38,738 bases of DNA from a virus: positions 1 through 38,738 of the IMG/VR virus record IMGVR_UViG_3300035698_017387; one strand, 5' to 3'. This document shows positions 20,376 to 29,059 of this stretch, one piece after another; position 1 is the first letter of the stretch, and each line of letters starts with the position of its first letter. Below the pieces are notes generated by a model that saw nothing but the letters and a program-made list of their open reading frames with translations, was not told where the DNA came from and did not search any database. The translations under genes and the position numbers were made by a program.

Positions 20376-21962
20376 TCACCAAAACAAATGGCCGTGATCG
20401 GTCGAGGCGCCATACTTGGACGTATCCAGGATAAAATAGTCCGTGATCGCGAATACGTCCGAAGCCCGGATCGCCTCGATCGTTTGCGTAAAACCGCCGG
20501 CTGAGCCAGGCGCAAAAACCCAATTTATCCGCTCGATAAAAAAGTCCGTATTGATCCCAAGGTTGCCGGTCTCTTGAATTGTGATCCGGTCGCCTGGCTC
20601 GAGCCACGGGATCGCCGGCACCCCGGACAATGTCACCTGGAGGATCGGCGCCTTGAGCCTGGCCAAGAGCAGATCGGCCAGCATCTCAGCATTTCGCCAG
20701 GTCTGGATCAAGCCGTTATCCTTGATCGGCAATGTCCGCCGGCCGTATCGTGCTATACTCGCGGCGTCCTCGACCTCATAAGTGATCGCATTGGACGTCA
20801 AGAGCGGTTGGCCTCGCAATTGCAAAAACTCGACATAGGCGGCATAATCGGCGTTATTGTTCGTGAGCTCGATATCACTATAATTCGAGTAATCGGTTAA
20901 AGAGAGGGCGAGGTCGCTCGATATGTCAGTCCCGCCGCCCGTGACCGCGATATAATCGGTATCCTGGACCGGCGTTATTATAGAGTTTACAGGGTAACGA
21001 AACTCAGCCTTGATCGTCCGGACCTCGGCCGGCGCCAAGACCAGGACCTCGGACGACGAATAGACAACCTGGTTGACCGCGACATACCTCGGATAATACC
21101 GGGCCTGGACGTGATTATAAACCGACTCGGGATCGAACCTGGGATCGCAATTCTGAAAATCGGCCGTTGTAAAGGTATATTGTGAGGTTGTCGGATCGTC
21201 GAAACTGTCCGAGCTCGGCTTGACCAAATGGGCGCCGTTGTCAAAGTGAAAAAGGCCGTCCTTGTCAAACCAGCATCGGCCGGCCTGGGCCTGGGCGACC
21301 CTCGAGGCCTCTTTCCATACTGTATCATCTTCCATCCAGGCAAACCGAAACGGGATCAGGCCGTCGTCAAACTGGCGATCGCCGGACCCGAGCGGATCTT
21401 TACCCAAGAGGGCGCAAATTGTAGCAAGATAAGCCTGGGCCGTTGTGTCGGTATAGAGGGCCGTCGAGCGTTCCGTCCGGTTGGCATCGGCGCCCCGGTC
21501 CCGGATCTGGAGAGTGAGAGACGCCGCGCTGTAAGCCTCGGGCGCGTCGACAATATAACCGGTTATCTGCCTCAGCCGCTCGGGCGTTGCGCCGTCCAGG
21601 TAACCGGCCTCGACGATCGCCCGTTTTAGCTGGATCTTGCCCTCGCCCATATCGGCATATAACGATCCGTTGGTATTGGTCGAGGAGAAACGGCGGCCCG
21701 AGTTTGCCCCCGTTTCGGTTACATTATCCAGCGTGACAAAAGCCACCGAGGCCATAGAATGGCCCACGGCGCCGGGCCCCTGCCTCCAGTCGACGGCGTA
21801 GAGCTCGCCGCGCATCTGCTGAACGTGGGCCGACTCATCAGTCCAGGATCCGACGGCGCCAAAGCCGGCGTCGCCCCAATCGACCAAAAACCGAAAAGTC
21901 GGCTCCTGGTAAGCCGCCGCGGCCGTTGTCGCGAGACTTGTCCCGGCGATATCCTGGCCCAT
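20376..21962 (-). CDS. Tail hub / tip protein
   Basis: A 528-residue protein after the tape measure and a small tail protein, where siphoviruses encode the baseplate hub. The sequence is beta-rich (YAVDWRQGPGAVGHSMASVA, then AASLTLQIRDRGADANRTER) and ends with ITIQETGNLGINTDFFIERI, a pattern common in tail hub proteins that hold the fibers. No peptidase or lysozyme motif is evident. Assignment rests on position and general composition. Confidence 0.65.
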   Translation of the reverse strand: MGQDIAGTSLATTAAAAYQEPTFRFLVDWGDAGFGAVGSWTDESAHVQQMRGELYAVDWRQGPGAVGHSMASVAFVTLDNVTETGANSGRRFSSTNTNGSLYADMGEGKIQLKRAIVEAGYLDGATPERLRQITGYIVDAPEAYSAASLTLQIRDRGADANRTERSTALYTDTTAQAYLATICALLGKDPLGSGDRQFDDGLIPFRFAWMEDDTVWKEASRVAQAQAGRCWFDKDGLFHFDNGAHLVKPSSDSFDDPTTSQYTFTTADFQNCDPRFDPESVYNHVQARYYPRYVAVNQVVYSSSEVLVLAPAEVRTIKAEFRYPVNSIITPVQDTDYIAVTGGGTDISSDLALSLTDYSNYSDIELTNNNADYAAYVEFLQLRGQPLLTSNAITYEVEDAASIARYGRRTLPIKDNGLIQTWRNAEMLADLLLARLKAPILQVTLSGVPAIPWLEPGDRITIQETGNLGINTDFFIERINWVFAPGSAGGFTQTIEAIRASDVFAITDYFILDTSKYGASTDHGHLFW

Positions 21963-21963
21963 T

Positions 21964-22320
21964 TTAATCGTTCTCCTCGAGTACCATTTCGCAATCGTAA
22001 TACCTCACCGAGTCGCCGGCCAATTGGTCGCCCTGCCTCCAGGAATTTTCCTTGACAAATACGTTATAGGTCGTTGCCTCATCTGGCGGAGAAAACGCCT
22101 GAGTCGTTTTGATCAGGTAACGTGTCCGGATCGCGTCTCGCTCGGCCAAGGTCAGGCCAAGCCACCGGACAGAAAAACGATATCTAGAATTGACGTGTTG
22201 CCGCCTGGTTGTCCCGTTGGCCATCTCTTTAGTCGACCCCTCGCCAATAGCCGAAACCTCGCACCCGTCGACGCCGGCGACAGGCGCCGCCAATGTCACC
22301 CCCCCGAGCGTTGTCGCCAT
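21964..22320 (-). CDS. Small tail protein, distal-tail-like
   Basis: A 118-residue beta-rich protein (YRFSVRWLGLTLAERDAIRT, then VRYYDCEMVLEEND) directly after the tape measure gene and one base ahead of the hub gene. Size and pattern (short strands, Trp near an ERD helix, closing acidic tail) fit small tail-tip attachment proteins. I cannot name the family with confidence. Confidence 0.6.
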   Translation of the reverse strand: MATTLGGVTLAAPVAGVDGCEVSAIGEGSTKEMANGTTRRQHVNSRYRFSVRWLGLTLAERDAIRTRYLIKTTQAFSPPDEATTYNVFVKENSWRQGDQLAGDSVRYYDCEMVLEEND

Positions 22321-22329
22321 AACCCCCCC

Positions 22330-24390
22330 CTATCCGCCAAAGTCATCGACCCGATCCAAGATTGCCGCGACCTCGGGCGCCAGCATCCAGGCGAAACGGT
22401 GTTTGTATTCTGAGTTTTTCATCGCCTCGAGGATCCCGACCTCGACGCCCTTCCAGAGCAGATCGCCGGCCTTTTTCAGGTTTTCAGACTGGGCCTTAAC
22501 GTCCTTTTTGATAACGGTCGTAAACTCGCCGGCGAGCGAGACCTCGGCGAGGCCGGTCCGCAGGCCGTCAATAACGGTCGTTCCAAGGCCCGAGTCGAGG
22601 CCCAGGGCCTGGGCGACCTTGGCCCGCGCATCCTCGCCGCCGACTATACCCTCAGAGATTGCCGCGTCCGTGACCATATCAAGCGTTATCTGGATCCCCT
22701 CTTGCCGGTCGATCTCGCTTTGGACGGCGTCGAGGGCGCCCTCCATATTGATAAGGTCCGGCCGGCTGAGATCCCGGACATTGTCGGCCATGCGATCGGC
22801 CCAACCCTTGAGGGCTGCCTCGGATCCGCTCATAACCTCAGGCGGGATCTTGAGCAGGCCGGCCCAGTCAGGGTGAGCCTGGAGCTCGGCAAAGCCGCGA
22901 GCCGCGACGGCGTCTAGGCGCCGGGCGTTTTCGTCCCAAGAATCAGCCCGGCCGGCGCCGAGGTCCATATCCGCGGCCGTGACCTGGGTTGGTTTGAGGG
23001 CCGAGCGTACCGTCGATTGTAGATCGTTATAGGCCCGCTCCTGGGCCTTGATCGAATCCTCCCAGGCATTGGCCGCCGAGTCGGCCGCGTCCTCCTCAGC
23101 AAAGCCCCGGAGCGCCGCGTCCGCGATAAACTGATCCGTCGATCGTTCCCACTCCTCGCTAAGGATCTTGGCCGCCTTGAGGCCTGGCGACCTGGCCAAG
23201 GTCGAGATCGAACTTTGGACCTGGCCCCTCAGCCGGCCGGCGTACCCAACCACGTTATCGACAAAGCCGGTCAGATCGGCGCCGACGGCCTCGGCCTCAT
23301 CGCCAACGGATTGCAGATCCGCGATCGCGGCGCCCGCATACCGGGCCGAGGCCGTCGCCGAGGCGGCATACCCGGCCGGTAAATCAATATTGAAATGACC
23401 CGCGAGCGCGAGCACTTCCAAGCCCGTTGCTCCCAAATCCTCGAGGAGCTCGGTAAAGAGCTCATCGGACAGGTCGCCGCCGGCCTCGATAAAGGCCCGC
23501 CGAAAGGAGACCCCGACATTCGCGCCCAGAGTTTTCCCAACTACAAAGCCTCTGTCTTGGCCTTCCAACCACTGACCAATATTGATCTCGCCGTCAAGGG
23601 CCGCCTTTAGCATTTCAACGTCGCCCAGGAAACTAGTCAGGTCGCCAGCCAGGCCCTCGAACACGCCGGCGATCGGTTCGTCGACCAGGTCGCCAGCGGC
23701 CAACTTGACGTTTGTGATCGAAGCATCGAGCCGGTCAAACGACTCGGCACCGGCGACGGCGTCCGGGCCCAGGATCTTTAATTGCCGGCTGAGCTCCTCT
23801 TGGATCGCGATCAAGAGGGCCTCCTCGCGAGTCAGGCCCTCGGTTGCCTTTAGCTCATTGGTCCGAGCCGTCAAAACCTGTTTGGATAGGCCGAAATTAT
23901 CGGCCATGTTCATATTCAGGTTTTTTAGGAATTGCGTCATTTCATCGATCCGCTGGTTGGCTGAGACTTGCTGATTGCCCAGGCGCCGGGCGCCCTCGAC
24001 GTATAAGTCCATTTCGGCCGTTGTGTCGGCGATCCCCATCTGGAGAAACCGCGAGGCCGTCGCCGCGGCTGTCATATCGTCGACCGTAAAGGCCGCCGCC
24101 CGCCGGACCGCGTTCGTAAACTTGGCAGCCTCAGCCGCGCCGCCGGCAAAGGCCACCAAATTATCCTCGGTTGCCTGGGCCCTGGCGCCGAGCTTGGCCA
24201 GGTCGATCGTAAGCTCGGCCGCGGCCTTGCCGGCATAGGCCAGGCCTCCGATCGTGAGGCCCTTGAGGGCCGTTTTGGCAAAGCCGGCGTCCTGGCTCAA
24301 ACCCTTGAGCTCGCCGCGAGCTCCTCGCATTTTAGCCGAGGCGCCGGCGTCCTGGCCCAATAACTGGATCAGCATTTTATAAACTGACAT
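22330..24390 (-). CDS. Tail tape measure protein
   Basis: A 686-residue mostly helical protein following the tail chaperone pair. It starts with a region of small-residue helices (GLTIGGLAYAGKAAAELTID) like the hydrophobic part of tape measures, then long helical stretches with few aromatic residues. Tail length scales with tape-measure length at about 0.15 nm per residue, which would give a tail near 100 nm. No lytic transglycosylase or peptidase domain is visible. Confidence 0.85.
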   Translation of the reverse strand: MSVYKMLIQLLGQDAGASAKMRGARGELKGLSQDAGFAKTALKGLTIGGLAYAGKAAAELTIDLAKLGARAQATEDNLVAFAGGAAEAAKFTNAVRRAAAFTVDDMTAAATASRFLQMGIADTTAEMDLYVEGARRLGNQQVSANQRIDEMTQFLKNLNMNMADNFGLSKQVLTARTNELKATEGLTREEALLIAIQEELSRQLKILGPDAVAGAESFDRLDASITNVKLAAGDLVDEPIAGVFEGLAGDLTSFLGDVEMLKAALDGEINIGQWLEGQDRGFVVGKTLGANVGVSFRRAFIEAGGDLSDELFTELLEDLGATGLEVLALAGHFNIDLPAGYAASATASARYAGAAIADLQSVGDEAEAVGADLTGFVDNVVGYAGRLRGQVQSSISTLARSPGLKAAKILSEEWERSTDQFIADAALRGFAEEDAADSAANAWEDSIKAQERAYNDLQSTVRSALKPTQVTAADMDLGAGRADSWDENARRLDAVAARGFAELQAHPDWAGLLKIPPEVMSGSEAALKGWADRMADNVRDLSRPDLINMEGALDAVQSEIDRQEGIQITLDMVTDAAISEGIVGGEDARAKVAQALGLDSGLGTTVIDGLRTGLAEVSLAGEFTTVIKKDVKAQSENLKKAGDLLWKGVEVGILEAMKNSEYKHRFAWMLAPEVAAILDRVDDFGG

Positions 24391-24393
24391 ATA

Positions 24394-25085
24394 TCAGAAC
24401 CTCACGGCCTCACGCAAAGCCGCGGACCACAAAAAGAGATCGGGATCCTCCTCTTGCATCCGTTGGACGTCGTCAAACGTGTAATTGGTCCCATATCCCA
24501 TATTCAGAGCCCGCGTTCTCAGCAAAGTGATCAGCCCCTCAGGCAAAACCGCGCCGGCGACGTCGCCCAGGGCAACCCCGTTCCGCAGGGCCCAACCGGC
24601 CGGCCCGAGGAGCTCAGTCAGTTTTTTAGTTCAAGCCCGACCCGCTCGGCCCGTTCGTCGGCGTACCGCTCGAGGGCCCAGGTGATCATCTGAGGATCGA
24701 AAGTCGGCGATTTTTCCAACTTCCAAAGGGCCTCGGCGTCTGTGATCGGGATCGTCAAGGCCTGGCCGTCGTCCGTATAATGGATCACGTCGACGATCTC
24801 GACGACCTCGGGATCCTCAGGGCCTGGCCCTGGGCGCCTGAGCTCGACCCGTGTATCTTCTGGCCCGGCCTCAGCCGGCCACCGGGCCGGTATATAGATC
24901 TTTTCCATCTGGATCGCGCCGGCATAATAGCCGATCTTGTCCCAGGGTTGGCGATCTTTGAGGGCCGGCGGCCGCCAGTTTGGATCAGGCGCCGGCGGAT
25001 TAAGCCAGAAAACGACCTCGATCCCAGGATACCCGATCGGCGCGCAGTCAAAGGCCGTTGGGATTTTTGGCAACTTTAAAGCCAT
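24394..25085 (-). CDS. Tail assembly chaperone, -1 frameshift product (GT)
   Basis: The upstream ORF ends ...ELKN-stop. Its last codons CTA AAA AAC contain the slippery heptamer A AAA AAC (24621-24627 on this strand). Slipping back one base leads to a frame that stays open for 75 codons, starting LTELLGPAGW and ending REAVRF at the stop at 24394-24396, four bases before the tape measure ATG. The result is a 230-residue fusion. Siphovirus tail chaperones are typically made this way, with a minor GT product, so function and mechanism agree with position. Confidence 0.85.
24618..25085 (-). CDS. Tail assembly chaperone, short form (G)
   Basis: A 155-residue protein; the ATG at 25085 is seven bases after GGGAGGG, better placed than the GTG at 25091. 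It contains VIHYTDDGQALTIPITDAEA and ends AERVGLELKN at the frameshift site. It is the major product of the chaperone gene between the tail tube and tape measure. Such proteins coat the tape measure during assembly and are absent from the final virion. Confidence 0.8.
   Translation of the reverse strand: MALKLPKIPTAFDCAPIGYPGIEVVFWLNPPAPDPNWRPPALKDRQPWDKIGYYAGAIQMEKIYIPARWPAEAGPEDTRVELRRPGPGPEDPEVVEIVDVIHYTDDGQALTIPITDAEALWKLEKSPTFDPQMITWALERYADERAERVGLELKN
24621..24627 (-). promoter_or_regulatory. Programmed -1 frameshift slippery site
   Basis: In the minus-strand reading frame the heptamer is A AAA AAC, immediately before the zero-frame TGA. It follows the X XXY YYZ rule and connects the chaperone to its 75-codon extension. 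I did not identify a firm stimulatory hairpin, although GGGCCGGCCGG follows about 15 bases downstream. Confidence 0.85.
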
Positions 25086-25103
25086 AGTCACACCCTCCCA
25101 GGT

Positions 25104-25526
25104 TTAGGCTGAGCTATAGGTCGTCCGGACCTCTATACTGGCCGAGGAGAAAGTCGCCTCGAGCTCGACCGGCGCGTTATATTCGATCGTTTGCGGCCGG
25201 GTTAACATAGTCGCATCCGAGACCGTGATCAACGGCTTGGAATGGACCTTGCCCTCAGGGTAGATCGTCAAATCGTGCTTGTCGCCGACGTCAAACGTCA
25301 GCAAACCGGCCGCGCCGCCGGCCTCATCCAGACAGGTATAGGCCACGGCGCAAGAGGCCGCGCCGGTCACCCCCTCCAATTGTTGGATCTGTGTGTCGTC
25401 CTTATGGGTTACGTCCATAAGGTTTGGCTCGGCCGCCTGAGGCGAAACCGAAACCTTGCGGCCCTGTCCTGAAATGTCAACATCGTTATACTCGACTGTC
25501 AAAGCCGATCCGCTGTACTCAGCCAT
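25104..25526 (-). CDS. Major tail tube protein
   Basis: A 140-residue beta-rich protein (SALTVEYNDVDISGQGRKVS, ending VELEATFSSASIEVRTTYSS) encoded just before the chaperone pair, the standard position of the tail tube subunit. Start has GGGAGGG eight bases upstream. It begins inside the last codons of the glycosyltransferase-like gene. Confidence 0.8.
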   Translation of the reverse strand: MAEYSGSALTVEYNDVDISGQGRKVSVSPQAAEPNLMDVTHKDDTQIQQLEGVTGAASCAVAYTCLDEAGGAAGLLTFDVGDKHDLTIYPEGKVHSKPLITVSDATMLTRPQTIEYNAPVELEATFSSASIEVRTTYSSA

Positions 25527-26241
25527 CTTGTAAACCCTCCCTCAGTTTGTCTTGTTGGCGATATATGTCGCCCATTGTCCAACCATAGGCCCCATAATGG
25601 ATCAGGGCCACGTCACGATCGACCCCAGTCCGGGCGCCGAGGTCTAAAGCCTGTTTGAAAAAGTATATATCTTGACTATTGCCGGCGATAATATGAAACC
25701 AGGAAAACCGATCCGGATCGTTGCCGGCGAGCATAGACTCGAGCACCCACCGACGGATCAAGACCAGGCCCAGGGCCGCGCAATCATACGCCTGAGTCCC
25801 TGACCGCTCGATCGCCATCAAATCTTTTTTACAGAGCATTTCGCCACCGGGCGCCTGGCTGATAAAGTCGACGCCCACGGCCGACGCATCGCCGCGCCGG
25901 TTGGGATAAGAGGCGCAAACGATATCAAACCCGAGGTTGGCCGGTTTGTTTCGCAATGTCCGAACTGCCTCGATCTCGCCGGCGTGATCATCCTCGATCA
26001 TACACAATGTATCTTTGCCCGAGGCCAGAAACTCACGGACTAGGGCGTCGTGACCGTGAGGTATAATCAGATCGGCCGGCACATCTGGCCAATTGAGAAA
26101 CTGATCGCCCTTGTCAAAGCCGGCGAGGAGCAGTCCAGACCACCAACGCCAGAACTGCCACACCGGCCGAAAGTAAATACAACCAAAACCGAGCTCGCCG
26201 AAAGAATCGCCCGCCCTCAGCAAACGGTCATTATCCGCCAT
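25519..26241 (-). CDS. Glycosyltransferase-like protein
   Basis: A 240-residue protein with features of GT-A-type glycosyltransferases: strand-helix N-terminal half leading to DTLCMIEDDHAGE, where E83-D-D-H86 occupies the metal/nucleotide DxD position, and a C-terminal SQDIYFFKQALDLG with HYG, a pattern seen in phage and bacterial GT2-like enzymes. It overlaps the methyltransferase gene upstream and the tail tube gene downstream. Virion or host-glycan modification is likely, but substrate is unknown. Confidence 0.65.
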   Translation of the reverse strand: MADNDRLLRAGDSFGELGFGCIYFRPVWQFWRWWSGLLLAGFDKGDQFLNWPDVPADLIIPHGHDALVREFLASGKDTLCMIEDDHAGEIEAVRTLRNKPANLGFDIVCASYPNRRGDASAVGVDFISQAPGGEMLCKKDLMAIERSGTQAYDCAALGLVLIRRWVLESMLAGNDPDRFSWFHIIAGNSQDIYFFKQALDLGARTGVDRDVALIHYGAYGWTMGDIYRQQDKLREGLQDG

Positions 26242-26776
26242 CGGTCACCCTCACAAAGGCCCGGAGCGAGTCCGGCGCCCCGAGCTCGAGCCAACCGTCC
26301 CAGGCGAAACCGTCGACGGCCTCTTTAACGCCCTTTGTCCAGGGTAGACGGGCGCCGCCGTAATCGTGAAACGCGATCACGCCCGAGACGTGAGGCCGCC
26401 AGGCCTTGACGTCGGCGATAACGGCCGGCCGACTATGATCGCCGTCGACAAAGAGAAACGCGATCGGGCCGCCGTCCCAGCACTCGGCCGCTATCTGGCT
26501 GTACGCCTCGACCAGGGCCGCGCCCGGATCACCCTTGAGCCTCGAGACGTCCAGGTCGACGCCCACCAAACGGCCGCCAGGCGCGCCGGCCCGCGAGCAA
26601 TGTAACGATCCGCCCTCGCCGATCCCAATATGAACCATGACCGGGCCGGCCTCGACCTGGGCCGCCTCGAGCTCGGCCTCCAGGCCCGCGCAGGTCTCAC
26701 AAATCCAAACCCGCTCGGCCATAGTCAAAGCCGCGCCAGGCGCCGTCAAATAATCCGGCTGTTTTTTCTTGGCCAT
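26231..26776 (-). CDS. SAM-dependent methyltransferase
   Basis: A 181-residue class I methyltransferase. I start at the ATG at 26776 (GAGGGG ahead). Motif I is IGIGEGGS (residues 50-57), the acidic ribose-binding residues are in VGVDLD (72-76), followed by FLFVDGDHS (108-115) and AFHDYGG (136-142), which match the Methyltransf_24-type families acting on sugars or small groups. A CETC pair lies near residue 26. Lying between tail completion and glycosyltransferase genes, it may methylate a glycan added to the virion. Confidence 0.8.
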   Translation of the reverse strand: MAKKKQPDYLTAPGAALTMAERVWICETCAGLEAELEAAQVEAGPVMVHIGIGEGGSLHCSRAGAPGGRLVGVDLDVSRLKGDPGAALVEAYSQIAAECWDGGPIAFLFVDGDHSRPAVIADVKAWRPHVSGVIAFHDYGGARLPWTKGVKEAVDGFAWDGWLELGAPDSLRAFVRVTDGG

Positions 26777-26778
26777 TA

Positions 26779-27177
26779 TCACCCCTCGGTTGTCACCGTC
26801 GCGACCGCGGCCCAGTATCTTTGACCGCTGATCGTGACCTCATCGAGTCCAATATCCCAATCCGGCACAATAGAGCCCACCACACCCAGGCCCTCGAGGG
26901 CCGCCTCGAGGGCGTCCATAAGGGCGATCGAGGCCTCATAATTGATCGGCTGAGTCGCTTGTCCGGCCTTTTCCACGGCGATCACCAGGTCGACCGTTAA
27001 CCTTTTCCAAGTCGAGTCGCCCTTGTGCAAGGCCCGCCGCTCGCCGGCCGGAAACTGGGCAAACTGAGCCGGTAACGTGCTGAGCTTGACCGGCGGCCCT
27101 TTTGAATGTCGTACAGTACAACCCGAAACCTCGAGGGCCTCGAGCGTATTGATAAAAGCCGCAAACGTCAACGCCAT
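26779..27177 (-). CDS. Tail completion / tail terminator-like protein
   Basis: A 132-residue protein after the gp10-like and connector genes. It has TWKRLTVDLVIAVEKAGQAT, then IALMDALEAALEGLG and a beta-rich end (ISGQRYWAAVATVTTEG), fitting the small alpha/beta tail terminator family of siphoviruses. It would cap the tail and join it to the head. Assigned from position and pattern. Confidence 0.65.
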   Translation of the reverse strand: MALTFAAFINTLEALEVSGCTVRHSKGPPVKLSTLPAQFAQFPAGERRALHKGDSTWKRLTVDLVIAVEKAGQATQPINYEASIALMDALEAALEGLGVVGSIVPDWDIGLDEVTISGQRYWAAVATVTTEG

Positions 27178-27181
27178 TGTC

Positions 27182-27772
27182 TCACCTCGGGATCCGCCGG
27201 ATCTTGTTTCGATAATACCGGATCACGGCCCAAACGTCGGCCGGCGTTCCACCTGGCACCCGGAGGAGGCCGAGCTCGGCGTCGCCCACCACATCAAAGG
27301 CGCCGGTATCTTTGACCTTGTCCAGGTATTGAGCCAGTCGCTTTGTTGCGTTCACAATGTCCACCGGCGCCGCGGCCGAATAGGCCCACTTGCCGGCGAC
27401 CGTGATCGCGTTTTCGGGCGACTCATCAAACGTCCAGGCCACCGAGGCGCCGCTCTTGAGCGTGATCGCGTGAAACGGGCCGGCGTTCCTTGGCTCGGTT
27501 ACATAGTCATCGCTTGAAACGACAACGGCGTCGCCGTTGGTAACCGTCCCGAGCTCGGCGCACAAGTGATCAAATACCAACTTACGGCCGGCGACGTCGG
27601 CGACCGCGTCCAGGTATCGACTCGTTTCGGACGCCTCAAAGGCGATCCCGATCTCATTGTCTAGCATGACCTGAGCCGTCGCGACAAAGATCGTTAAAAG
27701 GGCGTCGTTATCCGTTTCAAGAACTGGGATCCCCATAAAGACCTTGAGATCCGCAAAATTGGTATATGCCAT
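27182..27772 (-). CDS. Head-tail connector-like protein
   Basis: A 196-residue protein. The start MAYTNFADLKVFMGIPVLET, then DNDALLTIFVATAQVMLDN, is the opening of gp6-type connector proteins; the C-terminal part (VNATKRLAQYLDKVKDTG ... ADVWAVIRYYRNK) continues as helices. An extra beta segment lies between (about residues 60-135), making it longer than the usual ~100-residue family. It is encoded after, not before, the gp10-like gene, which is unusual. Confidence 0.7.
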   Translation of the reverse strand: MAYTNFADLKVFMGIPVLETDNDALLTIFVATAQVMLDNEIGIAFEASETSRYLDAVADVAGRKLVFDHLCAELGTVTNGDAVVVSSDDYVTEPRNAGPFHAITLKSGASVAWTFDESPENAITVAGKWAYSAAAPVDIVNATKRLAQYLDKVKDTGAFDVVGDAELGLLRVPGGTPADVWAVIRYYRNKIRRIPR

Positions 27773-27781
27773 CCAATCCCC

Positions 27782-28258
27782 CTATAATCGATCCATCAGC
27801 CGCTTGACCTCACGGTTAAAAATCGCCTCGACCCTGGGCCGGCTCGACCTGGCCGCCCGTCTCATATACCGGCGGCCCTTGATCCCGCCTTTCATTGCAA
27901 TGTAAAAGGCGACGTCGCGAGCTGTTAGACCTCGGCGCCTGGCCCAGGCCTCGAGGCGTTTTGACTGAGGATCTGGCCAATGTCGCGAGCCCTTGCCGGT
28001 CCCGTGTTCCATAAAGCCGGCATAATATACGCCGGTCCCGACGTTGCCCTCGGCACCCCTCGAGGTCGTCTTGACGCTAGAGCGGATCGACCGTCTCAGG
28101 GCGCCGGTATCGGACGGCGCCCCGTCTCGGGCCGCCCGTTGCACGATCCGCGACCCGCGCCTCACGGCCTGGATCATTGCCCGCCGGGCCTCGCTCGGAA
28201 ACCGGTCAAAGGCCCGCTCGAGCTCCTCGAGGCCCTGGATCCGGATCTTAAAAGCCAT
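27782..28258 (-). CDS. HK97 gp10-like head-tail protein
   Basis: A 158-residue basic protein with the gp10 pattern: an N-terminal helix (LEELERAFDRFPSEARRAMI), then DGAPSDTGALRRSIRSS and YYAGFMEHGTGKG, the family's best-known segment, and a basic C-terminus. It helps complete the head-tail joint or tail. Start has the GGGG tract just upstream. Confidence 0.85.
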   Translation of the reverse strand: MAFKIRIQGLEELERAFDRFPSEARRAMIQAVRRGSRIVQRAARDGAPSDTGALRRSIRSSVKTTSRGAEGNVGTGVYYAGFMEHGTGKGSRHWPDPQSKRLEAWARRRGLTARDVAFYIAMKGGIKGRRYMRRAARSSRPRVEAIFNREVKRLMDRL

Positions 28259-28291
28259 CTATCCCCCTTGGCCCCATCTAGCCAATTGCTG

Positions 28292-29059
28292 TTAAACCGG
28301 TAAATTATACCGGTTTGCGAGATACAATTCGAGAGATCGCCGCTCGCCCGCGCTGAGAGCTTTGTCATAACAGATAAACTCGGCAAAGTCACCTAAGAAA
28401 TTGCTACCAGTATTATCACCGACGTTATACCCGTTTAAGACCAGGTCGTCCGCATTGGCGACGAATGAGGCGCCAGTCCTGGAGGAGGTCAAAACACCGT
28501 TTAGATAGGCTGTGGCGAACAATGATTCTCTGTGCCATGATTGAACTTGCCAGGTTTGGTATAGTGCGTCGGACGGCGTCCCGGTATAATCCCCGTCACG
28601 GTTATAGACGAAAGAGGCTTGATCGCCATAATAGCCGTCGATCGAAAAATTGGCGTCGCCCTTGTCCAGCCAAACCGCCGCACCCTCGGTCTTGTTTGTA
28701 TACTTAACCACCAGGAAGGAAAAGTCAGAGTCAAGCCAATTCCCGATATTGCCGAATGTCAAAAAGTCGTCAAGCGATTCTACACGAACAACCGGTAAGC
28801 CATTGACGATCGGAGTCTTGAGCGTGCACCGTTTCCCATCGTTGGTTTGGGTAGCATCCCGCCCATTCCCTGACTTGTCGCCCCAGGCGCCAATAGGATC
28901 GCCATCACTTGCAGACGGTGTAGTCTTGGCCGCCTCTTGATATAAATTATCATCAGAGCGTAACCACAACCAAAGGCCGTCAACCTTGTCCGGTTGTTTG
29001 GCGACAATTTGGCCCGTCCGTTTCCTATGAGACCGGCTCGCCCTATGTACGTGAGTCAT
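28292..29059 (-). CDS. LamG/concanavalin-like lectin-fold protein
   Basis: A 255-residue protein with a concanavalin A/LamG-like pattern: GLWLWLRSDDNL, then GDKSGNGRDATQ, FSFLVVKYTNK, TWQVQSWHRESLFATAYLNG and FAEFICYDKALSAGERR. It is likely a virion surface protein that binds glycans. The first 20 residues are basic. The DNA is less GC-rich than the neighbouring genes, suggesting later acquisition. Its ATG overlaps the upstream stop (ATGA). Confidence 0.7.
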   Translation of the reverse strand: MTHVHRASRSHRKRTGQIVAKQPDKVDGLWLWLRSDDNLYQEAAKTTPSASDGDPIGAWGDKSGNGRDATQTNDGKRCTLKTPIVNGLPVVRVESLDDFLTFGNIGNWLDSDFSFLVVKYTNKTEGAAVWLDKGDANFSIDGYYGDQASFVYNRDGDYTGTPSDALYQTWQVQSWHRESLFATAYLNGVLTSSRTGASFVANADDLVLNGYNVGDNTGSNFLGDFAEFICYDKALSAGERRSLELYLANRYNLPV

